From Adineta steineri (lineage: Eukaryota > Rotifera > Eurotatoria > Adinetida > Adinetidae), in NCBI GenBank assembly GCA_905250115.1, contig CAJNOI010000121.1, positions 198,241 through 262,240 on the forward strand: a stretch of DNA of 64,000 bases, written 5' to 3'. This document shows positions 23,554 to 34,469 of this stretch, piece after piece. The notes under the pieces are model-generated. The model did not search any database, was not told the origin of the DNA, and saw only the letters and a list, made by a program, of their open reading frames with translations. Every line of letters begins with the position of its first letter. Position 1 is the stretch's first letter. The translations under genes were made by a program, and so were the position numbers.

Positions 23554-25789
23554 ATGTTAAATAATTATGATTTACCTTATCGTATTATTGATAGTTTAAG
23601 TAAGAAGAAAGAAAATTTTTTTTTTATAAAGTTTTTATTTTATTTTCTTATAATAGAACAAACGAATTCAAATGATGAAGAAGACTATGACAATTGTTTT
23701 ACTTATTTAACATATGATTCCAAAGATAAAAATAAAACAAAATATGTTTTAAAAATATTTGATCTGGAAAAAATGACAAATCTTAGTGAATTTATTGTAT
23801 GTTGAAAGAATAAAAAAAATTAGTAGACTATTTTTTTTCTCGTTTTTCTAGAAAGATATTCTATGGTATAAACAATTAAATCATTATAATTTAATGTCAC
23901 TCAGAGATTGTTTTCTTATCGATACAAAACTTCATCTTATTAAACCTTATGCATCATTTGGTAAATATAAATATAATTTTTTTAATATAGCATAACTGAT
24001 GTAAGACAAATTGTTCTTTACTCTTATCTTTCAAAAGCTATACGGAAGTACTGTCTTACGAGGAAACCTCTCTAGATGATAAAACATTTCGAGCTCTGGC
24101 TAATTTTTGCCTTGTAGATCCTCGTAAGTAGCGAAATATCGCGAGTTGATTCGTACCCTTGTTGCTTTGCAAGGGGAGGTATGACTTATACCTCCTTCGT
24201 AAAACAACAAGGGTAGGAATCAACTTGAGATGTTTCACTACTCACTAGAGCCTACAAGATAACGAGTTCGAAAGGTTTTTATCATCCCGAGAGATTCCCT
24301 TGTTAGATTAAATCTAGGGATGCGCAGCTTCAGTAAACCGTGCATCGACAGTAAGGCACCGCAGCACTGACACCGGGTTCAGTGAACCACGTGTCAGTGC
24401 TACGGTGCGTCACTGTCGGTGCTGACCGTGACAGTTTTTCAGTATTTGCGCATCCCTAATTAAATCTAAAAAATGAATAAGCTTGATTTTTATTTTATTA
24501 AGGTTCTTGTGCTGATCTGTTATCTGTTCATCCATTTGGTATACGTGAACAACTAATTGCTCACATTATGTGGCAACTCTTACAAGCTCTTCGTTATTTA
24601 CAAGATAGACACATAATGCATCGGTAAATCGACATAGATGTATCTGTTTATTTTTTATAAATAATATTTTTTGTGAATTTTTTTAGTGGAATTTCTTCAA
24701 AAAATATATATATTTGTGATAATGGACGTGTTTTATTAGATAATTTTTCTCATTGTATATCAATGATATCACCATTTGATGGGAAATTACGACGTCAAAT
24801 ATATGATTATACAGATAGTCTCAAAGATGAAATATTATATTTAGCACCAGAGATAATTTATCAAGTAAGTTTAGAATTCTTTTTAATATATAAAAAAAAA
24901 TTGATTATTTTATTTTCTATTTATTTAGAACGCTGATGGATATAATTTCAAAAGCGATGTTTATAGTTTAGGTACTGTTGCATGTGAACTTGCTAATGGA
25001 AGTAATACTTATATTGATATGCCTTTTGGAAGTTTAAGTGTAAGTGAAAAATGATATATATTTCCGCAAATAAATTCAGTTAATTATAGTTGCACGAGTG
25101 TATGGATAGAAGTAAGGGTAAATTCATCCACATGCTCGTGCGCATCTTTCGGGATCTCCTTATTTAAATATGAATCCGATGAAAAAGTTATCTGAGCAGT
25201 TATGTTAACTATGATTTGTTTAGATGTTATATGCTAAAATTCAAGGTTCAGAACCAATTTTACTTGATCAAACACAATTAACAGATGAAAGTATGTCATA
25301 GATATATAATTTAATTGTAAAATAATTCATTTTTTGTTATATTTAATATAGTGATTGCACTTAGTGATGATAATTCCAGTTCATATGTTGAAGAAATTAA
25401 AAGACGACGATATACCAAAGAATTCCATTCATTTGTTAAAAATTGTGTATCTACATCACTTGAATCTCGGTAAGAAGAATAAATAAAATAGATTGAATAT
25501 TTATCTATTTATTTAAGACATTCGGTTGATGAATTAATAATGCATCCATTTGTCAAACATCCTAAAAAAATCAGTCATGATTCTCAACATCTTGCTGATG
25601 ATATGGCTAAAATTCTTGGATTTTATAAAGCAAAAGAATTAAATAATACAGAAGCAAATATCGAACAAATATTTGGTAATAAAAAACAAAAACATAGAAA
25701 ATTCAAATTAATTAATTAATTTATTTTTTATTTTTCTAGATAATTCCAATAAGAAATATAATAGTATTAATTTATCATGGGAATTTTAA
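23554..25789 (+). CDS. STRADA: STE20-related adaptor pseudokinase STRAD
   Basis: Pseudokinase that activates the tumour-suppressor kinase LKB1 together with MO25. Ten exons (23554-23599, 23657-23796, 23852-23960, 24503-24623, 24687-24864, 24929-25039, 25224-25290, 25352-25469, 25518-25675, 25740-25789) give 365 residues in frame. The kinase fold is recognisable: YVLKIFDLEKM (beta 3), LRYLQDRHIMHR, LYLAPEIIYQ (APE) and YNFKSDVYSLGTVACELANG. Catalytic motifs are lost: HRD is HRG and DFG is replaced by DNF. The protein ends in Trp-Glu-Phe, the C-terminal tripeptide that binds MO25 in animal STRADs. STRAD-alpha and -beta are vertebrate duplicates, so this may be pro-orthologous to both. The start follows a TTTTCTTTTCTAG acceptor-like site 53 bp past NUBP2. 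Confidence 0.92.
24061..24299. repeat. Fold-back (large imperfect inverted repeat) in STRAD intron
   Basis: Two arms of roughly 100-120 bp are inverted copies of each other. The left arm runs from aaacctctctagatgat to cgtacccttgttg and the right arm from caacaagggtaggaatc to atcatcccgagagattccc. They meet at a near-perfect central hairpin (GGAGGTAT...ATACCTCC). This resembles a fold-back or MITE insertion lying next to the hAT element that follows. Confidence 0.65.
24308..24466. mobile_element. hAT-type MITE with 8-bp target duplication
   Basis: The 143-bp element (24316-24458) has perfect 12-bp inverted ends, TAGGGATGCGCA / TGCGCATCCCTA. It is flanked by identical ATTAAATC octamers (24308-24315 and 24459-24466). 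The interior is CAGTG/CACTG-rich like the UBR5 intron copy. An 8-bp duplication and short TIRs are typical of hAT. It has no coding capacity. Confidence 0.82.
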
Positions 25790-26000
25790 TAGGATTATTT
25801 CGTAGTTTTAAATAAATAGTAAAATGCATGTTCCTCTAAAGTTTATTTCGTCTTTTCTGTTATTGTATGTTTACTTCAACAAAATTGTAGAAAAATTAGT
25901 TGTTTAATGTATTGCTTTTTACTATTTGAATATAGATATATAAATATATGATGATGATGATGTTGATGATTTGTATTTTAGATTTAAGAATATTTTTATA

Positions 26001-28970
26001 ATGGCAACATTATTAAATGTTCATCGAGTAAAATATCAATGTAGTTGTGGATCATTTAAGTCATTATGTTATTTATATTTTTGTCGGCATTGTTTGAAAA
26101 TAAAATGTAAAGATTGTGTTATACTTGAGGTAATTCTATTACTAAAAAATAAAATATAAAAAAGCATTCTAATTAGCAAAGTGATTTAACTAGAGGGAGG
26201 GCAAGGGTGGCGGCGCCCTCCCGGAGACCGATTTTGCCCTCCGGAAAATTGCAATTTTGTGCATATACTGTGTATTTTCCTTCCAGAAATTAGATTTTCG
26301 CCCTCCCGGAAATCGCTATCGCACTCTCGGAAGGAAAAATCTAGATAAAACACTGAATTGATAGCATCAATCTATGTATTGAAAGGTTTTAAGAACAAAT
26401 CATTGAATATAAAATTCTATTAAGATTAATGAATTCGAAATTGAGAGGTTTTGTTGACTCAAACTTTGAAAGAGGGAGGGATCATCTCTCATCTGATTCA
26501 CGACAGTCTTACCTAGGTAGTCAATGCTGTACCATAGTTCAAGCCAGATTGTTCAACCGAGGCTCAAACTTTTTAGAGGGAATCATTGCCCCTCCCCGAT
26601 TCGCGACAACCCTGTTTATCATAGAACCAGTTCTGTTGATTTTATTGATGTTACATTTATTTTAACTCGTCCTTATACATATAAATACACACCAACTTAT
26701 TTGTAGTTTTCAAATTTCACAGATGATCTAACTCTTGAACTCGAAATATTAATCTTTTAAAATCCTTTACTCTAGTTTTATTTGGAAAATTTAACTATAT
26801 TGAATTTTAATAAAATGTCTTTCTAGGTCGATTGTCGCTTTTGTCCAAGTTGTTATGAACATCTTCAATCTCATGAAGCGATAACACGAAAAAATCGTTG
26901 TCAAAGTTGTTTCTCATGTCCATGTTGTAATCATACATTAGTAACACGTGCAACAAATACAACAGCAGCTGCATCACCCAGTTTAAATATAACACCTGAT
27001 AGTACAACTACTGCTAGTCTTGATGTTGATGATACTATTAGTAGTAGTACTAATGTTAGTGGATTACAAACTCCATCAAAAAAAGTTTATTATTTAGCTT
27101 GTAGTGTTTGTCGATGGTCAACACGAGATATTCGTCTTGTTGATCAACCAACATTAAATTCATGGAAAGCACAAGATAATATACATGAAGGAAGATTTAA
27201 TGAACTTCTTCAACATTATAAACAAATAGCTACACGTGAAAAACAAGAACGTGATAGAAAAAGATATTCAACTGTTAAATTACGTACATCAATGCCAACG
27301 ACAGCCAATCGATCAACGTCATCATCTGATAAATATGGTTTATTAGCACCATTAACTCGTCGTGGTATACGTACAAGTGGAATTCTTAAAACTCCATCAT
27401 TAACTGAATCAACAAATCCAGCAAATCCATCACCAAAATCTGCTGAAACAATCGAACAAATCGAAGCACTCGATGAAAATTTATTTTTAAATGATTCATT
27501 TGATTTTAATAAATTAACAACAATAACTCAACGTTTAAATTCAGTTGAAATTCAACCATTAACAATTGATCGTCTTTATCCATTAGCAAAAAATTTTACA
27601 TCAAAACAATCCAAACGTTGTAAAGAATGTGATCATAATGTACTTAAACCCGAACCATCACCAAAATTAATTAAATTTAAATTACATCAAATGGCACTTT
27701 TTTTTATTCCTGAAGTAAGTCCATATGTTACAGTCGAGTTAAGTGAGCTCCAAATTTGAAGTGTACGAGTTTCAAGTTTTCGGCAACTTGTAACTTGTAA
27801 CTAGTGGCGGCGCCAAAGGTGGGCTCAGCCCACCTTGAAAATTTTCTCAGATCTTAGAAAACCAATGATATTTTGTCTGAACCCATTCTCTATAAAGTTC
27901 ATTACGCCTGAGCTCGTCTTAGTCTAAATTGCTGGCGCCGCTGCTACTTGTAACTATGTGCTTTTTTTCTTGAGCATCGCTAGTCGACTCAGCACAGTCC
28001 GGAGTATCTATTAGAGCAATCAAAAACAGATGATTACTGTGTTCAGGGAGAGTTTTTCGCGCAAAGTTAGACATCCGTGAACTCCAAATTTCGAGCACAC
28101 TTAACTTGACCCATATTAGTAGCGGATTTAAGGGTGGGCAATGGGGCGGTCGTCCCCCCTTCAGAATTTTTTTTGACTTTTTATAGCAAAAATGAACAAA
28201 AAAATAGGTTCACACTACTTCGATTTGACGCAAAAATAGTTATTAGCCAAAATCGCCCCTCCCTGTCAAAATCCTAGATCCGCCACTGACCCATATGCAC
28301 ATATATAATATTTCAATTGAGTTAAAATATTCTCATATGATTAAATATGAAAATATTCTTTTCATAATATTTAGATACGTATTTGGTATCATCCAACATG
28401 GTCATTAAATGATAATAATTCATGTATTCTTTCGATTATAAATCAACTTGATGAACAAACCACATTAAAAATTTATACATTAGATGAAATACGTGAAGAA
28501 AATACTGATAAGGAATTAATTGGCCGAATAAATCAATTCGATGAAAATATTTTAACAAGTAAATTAATATTTCCATTAGAAAAAGAACGTTCAGTTCAAT
28601 TACATGCCCATGTGGAACCAAATGAAACTGATACAAAAATTGATGATGAATTACGTCAGAATGATTCGAAAGATTTAGTTATTTATCGAAAATTTGCTAA
28701 AATAGCTATTCGATGTTTTATTAAAATAAAATCCAACAATGTCAAAACAGTTTTAGTTAGTTTTTTTTCTATCAAAAACTAATAATCATATTCTCTTTCA
28801 TTTAGAGCGCATTTATTATTGAACATCGTGTTGTTGGTATATCACCAATAGTTAGTACACCAACACCAACAGGTCCTAATCCAATATCACAAAATGTTCG
28901 ACATATTGTTTTTATTGATTTTGGTTCGATTGATGAACCAGCACTTCCTTTACACTCAGCATTAACATAA
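26001..28970 (+). CDS. DCTN4: Dynactin subunit 4 (p62)
   Basis: Pointed-end component of dynactin, the dynein activator. Four exons (26001-26129, 26827-27714, 28375-28755, 28806-28970) encode about 520 residues. The N-terminus is a treble-clef/RING-like cysteine region: CSCGSF, YFCRHCLK, CRFCPSCYEHL, RCQSCFSCPCCNHTL and ACSVCRWSTRD. A further CKECD pair lies near residue 310 (KRCKECDHNVLKPEPSPKLIKFK). These blocks and SDKYGL follow the order of human DCTN4 (about 460 residues); the extra length is in Ser/Thr/Asn-rich linkers. The two large introns are loaded with transposon relics. A T-rich AG (25980-25981) precedes the ATG by 19 bases. The donor of exon 3 could also be 12 bases earlier, in the same phase. 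Confidence 0.93.
26160..26700. repeat. Repeat-derived sequence in DCTN4 intron 1
   Basis: The intron 26130-26826 contains GC-richer DNA than its surroundings. It includes a block rich in GCCCTCCCGG repeats (26190-26330). It also has two diverged direct copies of a roughly 55-bp unit starting CTCAAACTTT (near 26459 and 26562). No TIR or target duplication was identified. Confidence 0.4.
27794..27954. mobile_element. hAT-type MITE 1 in DCTN4 intron 2
   Basis: The 145-bp element (27802-27946) has ends TAGTGGCGGCGCCA and TGGCGCCGCTGCTA. It is flanked by identical CTTGTAAC octamers (27794-27801, 27947-27954). It is non-coding and GC-richer than the host intron. Confidence 0.82.
28109..28296. mobile_element. 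hAT-type MITE 2 in DCTN4 intron 2
   Basis: The 172-bp element (28117-28288) begins TAGTAGCGGATTT and ends AGATCCGCCACTG. It is flanked by identical ACCCATAT octamers (28109-28116, 28289-28296). It lies only 155 bp from the previous element and has related AGTGGCGG-type ends. Confidence 0.82.
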
Positions 28971-29146
28971 ACTAAATTTTGCTTACGGTTCTTTTTTTAA
29001 ACGGTGCAATGAATCTTTTTTCTTTCTTTTTACTGGTGGTTCGTTTTTTTTTAATGTACTTAAAAAGTGAGAAATAAAAAGGAATGGATTTAGGGTATAT
29101 ACACATATACTCACTTGTTTTTATTGTTTATCATAGAAATAATATT

Positions 29147-29689
29147 ATGAAAATAGATATTATAATATTTCTCTTGATTATTAAACAATGTTTATCAATG
29201 AATTCTTATCATATTCAATTGGATGATACTGATTTAAATTCATGTGTTGAGAATAAAAATGTATTTAATATTCTTTCATTCAATCTTTGGTCAGATCATT
29301 TGGAAATGCCTGGTTATCTTGATGCTTCATTATCATTTCGTTTAACTCAAAATTATTCGACTGTACATTCAACTTATTCAATTCAATTTGAACGAAAAAT
29401 TGGTCCTTTATGGATAAATATTCCTTGTATAACGGATTCATGTTCTGGACAATCATTATGTATACTTATTCAAAATTCCTGTGGTTCAATTAAATCTTGT
29501 AATAAAAATTGTCAATTATCAACTGGTAGTCATACATTAGAACATATTCGATTACCATTAAAAAATTCTTTTTTTGAACATAAAATATTCACAAAGGGAC
29601 AATATAAATTTAAAATTCAAATTTATGATAATGCAAATACAATAGTAGGCTGTTTTACTGGCTATATAACACTTAAAATAAAAGAATAA
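29147..29689 (+). CDS. Secreted ML-domain protein, GM2-activator-like
   Basis: Single exon of 180 codons from Met 29147, chosen because it begins a clean signal peptide (KIDIIIFLLIIKQCLS). The mature part resembles ganglioside GM2 activator: GPLWINIPCITDSC corresponds to the conserved GLWIKIPC block, and GQYKFKIQIYDNANTIVGCF to the C-terminal strand pair. Eight or more cysteines suggest several disulfides. The family binds lipids in lysosomes or outside the cell; the ligand here is unknown. An upstream in-frame Met at 29084 would add a less convincing leader. A TTTATCATAG acceptor-like site ends 11 bases before Met 29147. The stop is 42 bp from the convergent nuclear-receptor stop. Confidence 0.75.
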   Translation: MKIDIIIFLLIIKQCLSMNSYHIQLDDTDLNSCVENKNVFNILSFNLWSDHLEMPGYLDASLSFRLTQNYSTVHSTYSIQFERKIGPLWINIPCITDSCSGQSLCILIQNSCGSIKSCNKNCQLSTGSHTLEHIRLPLKNSFFEHKIFTKGQYKFKIQIYDNANTIVGCFTGYITLKIKE

Positions 29690-29731
29690 CTAATGTAGAA
29701 ATACGAGAAAAAAAATAGATTTCTTTTGTTG

Positions 29732-31852
29732 TTATTTTTTCTGTGGAATATGTATTAATGATTTCATGATTGGTAATAATTCATTCACTTCTGCAGGTGT
29801 TAATACATTAAAAAAATTATGTGCCATATCTTTATGAAGAGTTTGCCAAGAAATAAAATGCATAACAAGTTTATTAAATATATCAATAGCTTCTCCATAT
29901 CCATATTTTGCTTCTAAATATTTCCATAAAAGTTCCGTGTAAAAATTTTGTGCACGATATACAGCTATACCATCATCAAGAATAGGTTCAGATGAACCAC
30001 TATTTGTTGAAAATCCTTTAGTCAGAACAAGTATAATAAGTGCTAATTGCATTATTCGTGGATCATTCTGTGAAATACCTACAAATGAGTCAAAAATTTT
30101 TTTAGCACGTTTACAAATATCTTCACCATGAACTCTTGATAGTATCGATGTGTCCCAAGGAGCATCAACTTCTGCTTCTCTAATTGTTGCAGTTTCTGTA
30201 TTATATGAGAGTGTATAATTTAACATGGTAAGCGGCATTAGATTATATTTTATTAATGTAATTCGATCTTGAACATTTATTTCATTAAATTCAGGTACTT
30301 GTTTGAAGAAAGATATAAGTCTTAAAGCTGATACTGATCGGGAATTCACCTGTTCTAAGACAGTAGTTGCATATACGGAAGGGTCCCAAGGAAGGCCATC
30401 ACGAGCCGCTAAATAAAAATAATTATTAATTAATAATAAGTCCTGTTCTTCCGCATATTCTTTATTAAAAACTTCCTGAAGTTGAAATTATTAAATGAGA
30501 TATTTTAAGAATTTAAATAACTAAGAAAACATCGAATTAATGATGCGAATAAAAATAATAAATAAACTAAATGCTAGAATATTATGGTAGATTCTGGTGG
30601 GTAAACTACGTGTCGTACCACTCTTTCCGGATACCGGACTGCATGTCCGAGTGTTTGTAAATGAACTTTGTCTTTTAGAGATTTATGGCGGCAGTTCGAA
30701 AATATTTTTCCCTCAAATTGTTAAAGAAAAAGTAAATGAAACCCAAGAGGTGTAGATGACATGATCACAGTAATTTCGCTCACATCCAAACTCAAGATAT
30801 TTTTTGAAATATACTAACCAAATTCAATACGTTGTTCATATGAGAGTTTAATAGTTTCTACCCGTTGTAAATCTTCTGGACTAAGCGGTGTTCGTGGTTC
30901 CAATGATGATTCATTTCGTAAAAGATCAGTAACATCTTTAGTAAAAAGAAGATTTGTATTTTCCAATGTTGCCACCTAAAAATACACCATTTTTTCTTTT
31001 TTTTTCGAAAAAAATAAGACTTACATGAGCACTATCTACAGTTTTTAATAGCTGAGGTTTTTCTTCCTTTATTTTCTGGTCAATTTTTGAAGATAATTTT
31101 TGAGGTTTTTCTTCCACTATTTCCTGATCAGTTTTTGAAAATAATTTTTGAGGTTTTTCTTCGATTATTTCCGGATCAATTTTTAAAGATAATTTATCAT
31201 TATTGCTATTTATTTTTAATGTTGAATTCCGATTTTCTTCAATTTGACGAAGTTTTATTGCTTTTTGTTCAGACTAAATCAAATTTTTTTGAAACTAATA
31301 TTTTATTCAACTTTTTTATTTAATAATTACTGTTAAAAGTCGATCACGTGTCATTCCATTTTTTAAACATTTTTGTAATCGACATCCTGCACAACGACGA
31401 CGTGATTCTAATGTAACATCACAATCACTAGATCGACGACATTCAAATGTTTTCTATTTTATCAAAAAAAGGTAAATACATTTTTTTTCTATCATGTAAA
31501 AATTAAATATTCTTACTGGATCTTTAAGAGCATTTCGACGAAAGAAAGCTTTGCAACTTTCACATGATATTGCATCAAAATTATATCCATTTGCTGGTGA
31601 ACCACAAACAACACATGTTAATAAACCTGTCTTTTGTTTTTTAGAATTTGTTGGTTGAACATCAGATGATTGTGTATTATTAATATTTGAATGAGAAAAT
31701 TCAACATTATCACCATCTGAATCCAATATAATTGATTTAAGTAATGATCCATTACAATTAGCTTGAATTTGTTCAATAATACTTTCATCAGCAGTAATTA
31801 TCATTATTCGACGTTTTTTCGAATTCGACGCTGATGACATTTCCGAAGTCAT
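29732..31852 (-). CDS. Nuclear hormone receptor, NR1J/DHR96-like
   Basis: Ligand-regulated transcription factor, five exons on the minus strand: 31852-31517, 31453-31331, 31273-31025, 30975-30819 and about 30471-29732 (534 residues). The last acceptor is the least certain. DNA-binding domain: CVVCGSPANGYNFDAISCESCKAFFRRNA, then FECRRSSDCDV and RRRCAGCRLQKCLKNGM. All eight zinc cysteines are present. The P-box CESCKAFFR is that of NR1J (DHR96) and related nematode receptors. The hinge carries three tandem copies of a 16-residue Lys/Glu-rich unit ending EEKPQKL. The ligand-binding domain includes DRITLIKYNLMPLTML and a C-terminal helix region. Xenobiotic or lipid sensing is known for DHR96; the ligand here is unknown. 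Confidence 0.88.
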
Positions 31853-32579
31853 CGGAGAAATAAATAACTTGAGTTTTGTTTTTTAGAAAAAAAATCTCAA
31901 AAAATAAGAAAATCATGTATTTAAATTAGTCAACTATCTTTGTATTTTAGATTATAAAATTTAACTATTTTCACTCTCATAAAAAATACTTTTTTCTGTA
32001 TATAATTACTAGTCATTACCTATACCGCTCTATTATTAATAAACGAAGACTTATATTAGAAAAAGCAGCAAAGGACGATAGGTCAAATAAAGTACGAACA
32101 AGGACATGATTATTGTATAAAATCATGTGTTTCTATCTCGTAAATATAAATTTTTCTGAATAGTAATGATTCATTGTTATCTTATTCTTGAAGCTTGAAA
32201 AAAAAATATTATAGCGAAATTTATTTATCTAAGTTTAATTTAAAGAAAAATCTACTTCCTTGTACCACCTAAATATTATTTTTGTCTTTGACCTGTCTGC
32301 AAAAATTAATGAAACTTACATAAATTACTATTATAAATGTACTATATATTCTTTGTAAGTGTATCGTCTTAAAAGTATTTTTATATAAAACAAAGGTAAG
32401 TTCGTCGCGTTCACGTGTAAGTAAAAGAAAGTGCGGCATAAAAGTGCGTTCGATAAGGACAGACATAAACAGAACAAGAAAATTTTTGTTATTATTTACC
32501 TTTGAAAAAAAAACAACGTTTTCTTTCTGGTTTATATCATCAATAAAATTTCACATTTTTTCTTTCTAGAATAGAAAGA
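31853..32579. other. Divergent intergenic region
   Basis: About 730 bp between the nuclear receptor (minus) and the TMEM53-like gene (plus), presumably with both promoters. No gene was recognised. TTTCTTTCTAG at 32559-32569 is acceptor-like, 10 bases before the next ATG. Confidence 0.4.
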
Positions 32580-33541
32580 ATGTTTTTTATATTATTTAAT
32601 GTAATTATCCTTGGATGTATTTTATACAAAATATCAGATTATTACGTACGTCGATATTTAGGTTTTAATTCTATTGATCATACACCTGTCTATACGCCAG
32701 GCTCATCACATGCGTCTGTATTAGTTTGTGTCCTTGGTTGGGGTGGTTGTACACGTCGACATTTACGACGTATACTTAATTTTTATTCATTACATGAAAT
32801 TCCAACAGTATCATGGATTAATCCAATGTTTAATTATATATTTGGTGTTGATATGAAACAAATTGAACGTATACTTGATTTTCTTATTCATGAAAATCGT
32901 GATACAAAAAATATTATTATTCATCTTCATTCAAATAATGGTGCACTTGTTTGGAGTCATATGCTTCATACAATGAAAACTAATGAACATTATAATCAAT
33001 TATTAATTAATATAAAAGGAGTTATTTTTGATTCTTCACCATATACACGTTTAAATAGTTCATCGGTATGGATTATTGCATCAGCTTTTATTATGTCTCG
33101 ACCAAGTGTTAGTATTATACTTAATCGAGCACAATATTTTCATTGGCTTTGGACACCATTAGTTACTTATTATTTATCGTTACGATATTTGTATCGACGT
33201 TATTTTTCATCGGATCCATCAACCACTACAGATAAAATACTACGCATTGTTAGTTCAACACCAAAAGATGTTAAACAATTCTATTTATATAGTAATGCTG
33301 ATCGTCTTGTTCCGCATACTGTTGTTGGTAAGTTTTTCTTTTCGATAATTTCTATTGATTTTTATGGAATTTCATAGAACAATATATGGCTGTACAAGTT
33401 GATCGTGGTGTTAATGTTACATCTCATCGATTTCTTGGTTCAGGACATGTGAATCATTTTCGTCTACATCCAGTTGAATATGGAAAACTAGTTTTAGATT
33501 TTATTGTAAATATAGAAAATGATAATGTGTCAGATAAATAA
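32580..33541 (+). CDS. TMEM53: TMEM53-like (DUF829) alpha/beta-hydrolase-fold protein
   Basis: Two exons (32580-33327, 33378-33541) give about 303 residues. An N-terminal hydrophobic anchor (MFFILFNVIILGCILYKI) is followed by the DUF829 fold: SVLVCVLGWGGCTRRHL, then LHSNNGALVW as nucleophile-elbow position, GVIFDSSPY, FYLYSNADRLVPH and GSGHVNHFRLHP. The order Ser/Asn elbow, Asp and His matches TMEM53 of the nuclear envelope. The elbow reads HSNNGA, where the family often has SxNG. No enzymatic activity is established for the family. The protein is probably in the nuclear outer membrane or ER. Confidence 0.82.
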
Positions 33542-33601
33542 ACAAAAATATAATTTTATAAAATAATACTCACATGTTTACAACACACATCAAATTTAAC
33601 C

Positions 33602-34124
33602 TTAACCCTTCGTGGTTGTTGCGGGATCCACGCGGACCCATTTCACAGATTTTTATTCAAAAGTACATCGAGGGCTTCTGTGTTTGATCTATCCTTTTAT
33701 ATCATCACTAGTCCTATGTCGATCTATATCATTCTTAATTCAAATCACAGATAAGTCTAATAGATAAAAAACGGCGCTGTGGACCCCAGGACAACTTTAC
33801 TCTTTTCAACATATTTTTTTCCTGCTAAAGCTGCGATTTGTTGATCTATAGCTATTTTTAAAATAATTTCTTTGATTCGTTACTAAGTTTACTATTATGT
33901 TGATAATTTTTAACGTCGTTCAGAAGTTCAAGTTTAACTTATGTTATTTTCTTACGATCCAAACTACATTTACTGCTTGTAATTTGTTTAAAAGTTTATC
34001 TATTTTTTGAAATATTTGCATTACTTCCAAGAGAACTAACTCATGAATCTTTATACAAGATGGGCCCAAGTGGACCCCACGACAGCCAGCAATCACAAAA
34101 ATGAGGACAGCCACGAAGGGTTAA
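33602..34124. mobile_element. Non-autonomous piggyBac-like MITE
   Basis: The 515-bp element (33606-34120) is flanked by TTAA on both sides. Its ends are inverted repeats: CCCTTCGTGGTTG and CAGCCACGAAGGG. Internal GGATCCACGCGGACCC, CTGTGGACCCC and GGGCCCAAGTGGACCCC motifs repeat the subterminal GGnnC...GGACCC theme of the element at 11264. There is no coding frame. It lies between the TMEM53-like gene and ZNRD2. Confidence 0.85.
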
Positions 34125-34469
34125 CAGTAGTTTAATATTTAGATTAGAAAAATTCTGATTTAGATAATTGGTAGTTGAAAATTATTTTTATGTGTAATAA
34201 CTTATCTAAAAAATAAGCTCGTTATGTTTCAAAATCAGTGTTTTATTCGGATGGGTGCCGCCTGTCTACTAGACAAAACAATGCTCAAAATGATCTTATA
34301 TTACAACTTAGATTTTAACATCTGATTTATTTATTTCGATAATGATTATTAGCGACATCTGTTAATCGAAATCATGATAAGTTGTAGTAATTCTCGATGA
34401 ATACATAGTGGAATCTACTACTACAAAATCGATTCATTTACATCTCTTATTAACTTTCGAAAATTTATC
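34125..34469. other. Intergenic, upstream of ZNRD2
   Basis: 345 bp between the piggyBac MITE and ZNRD2. At 34250-34310 there is a stretch resembling one in the MRPS30 intron at 38880-38935. Otherwise featureless and AT-rich. Confidence 0.35.
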
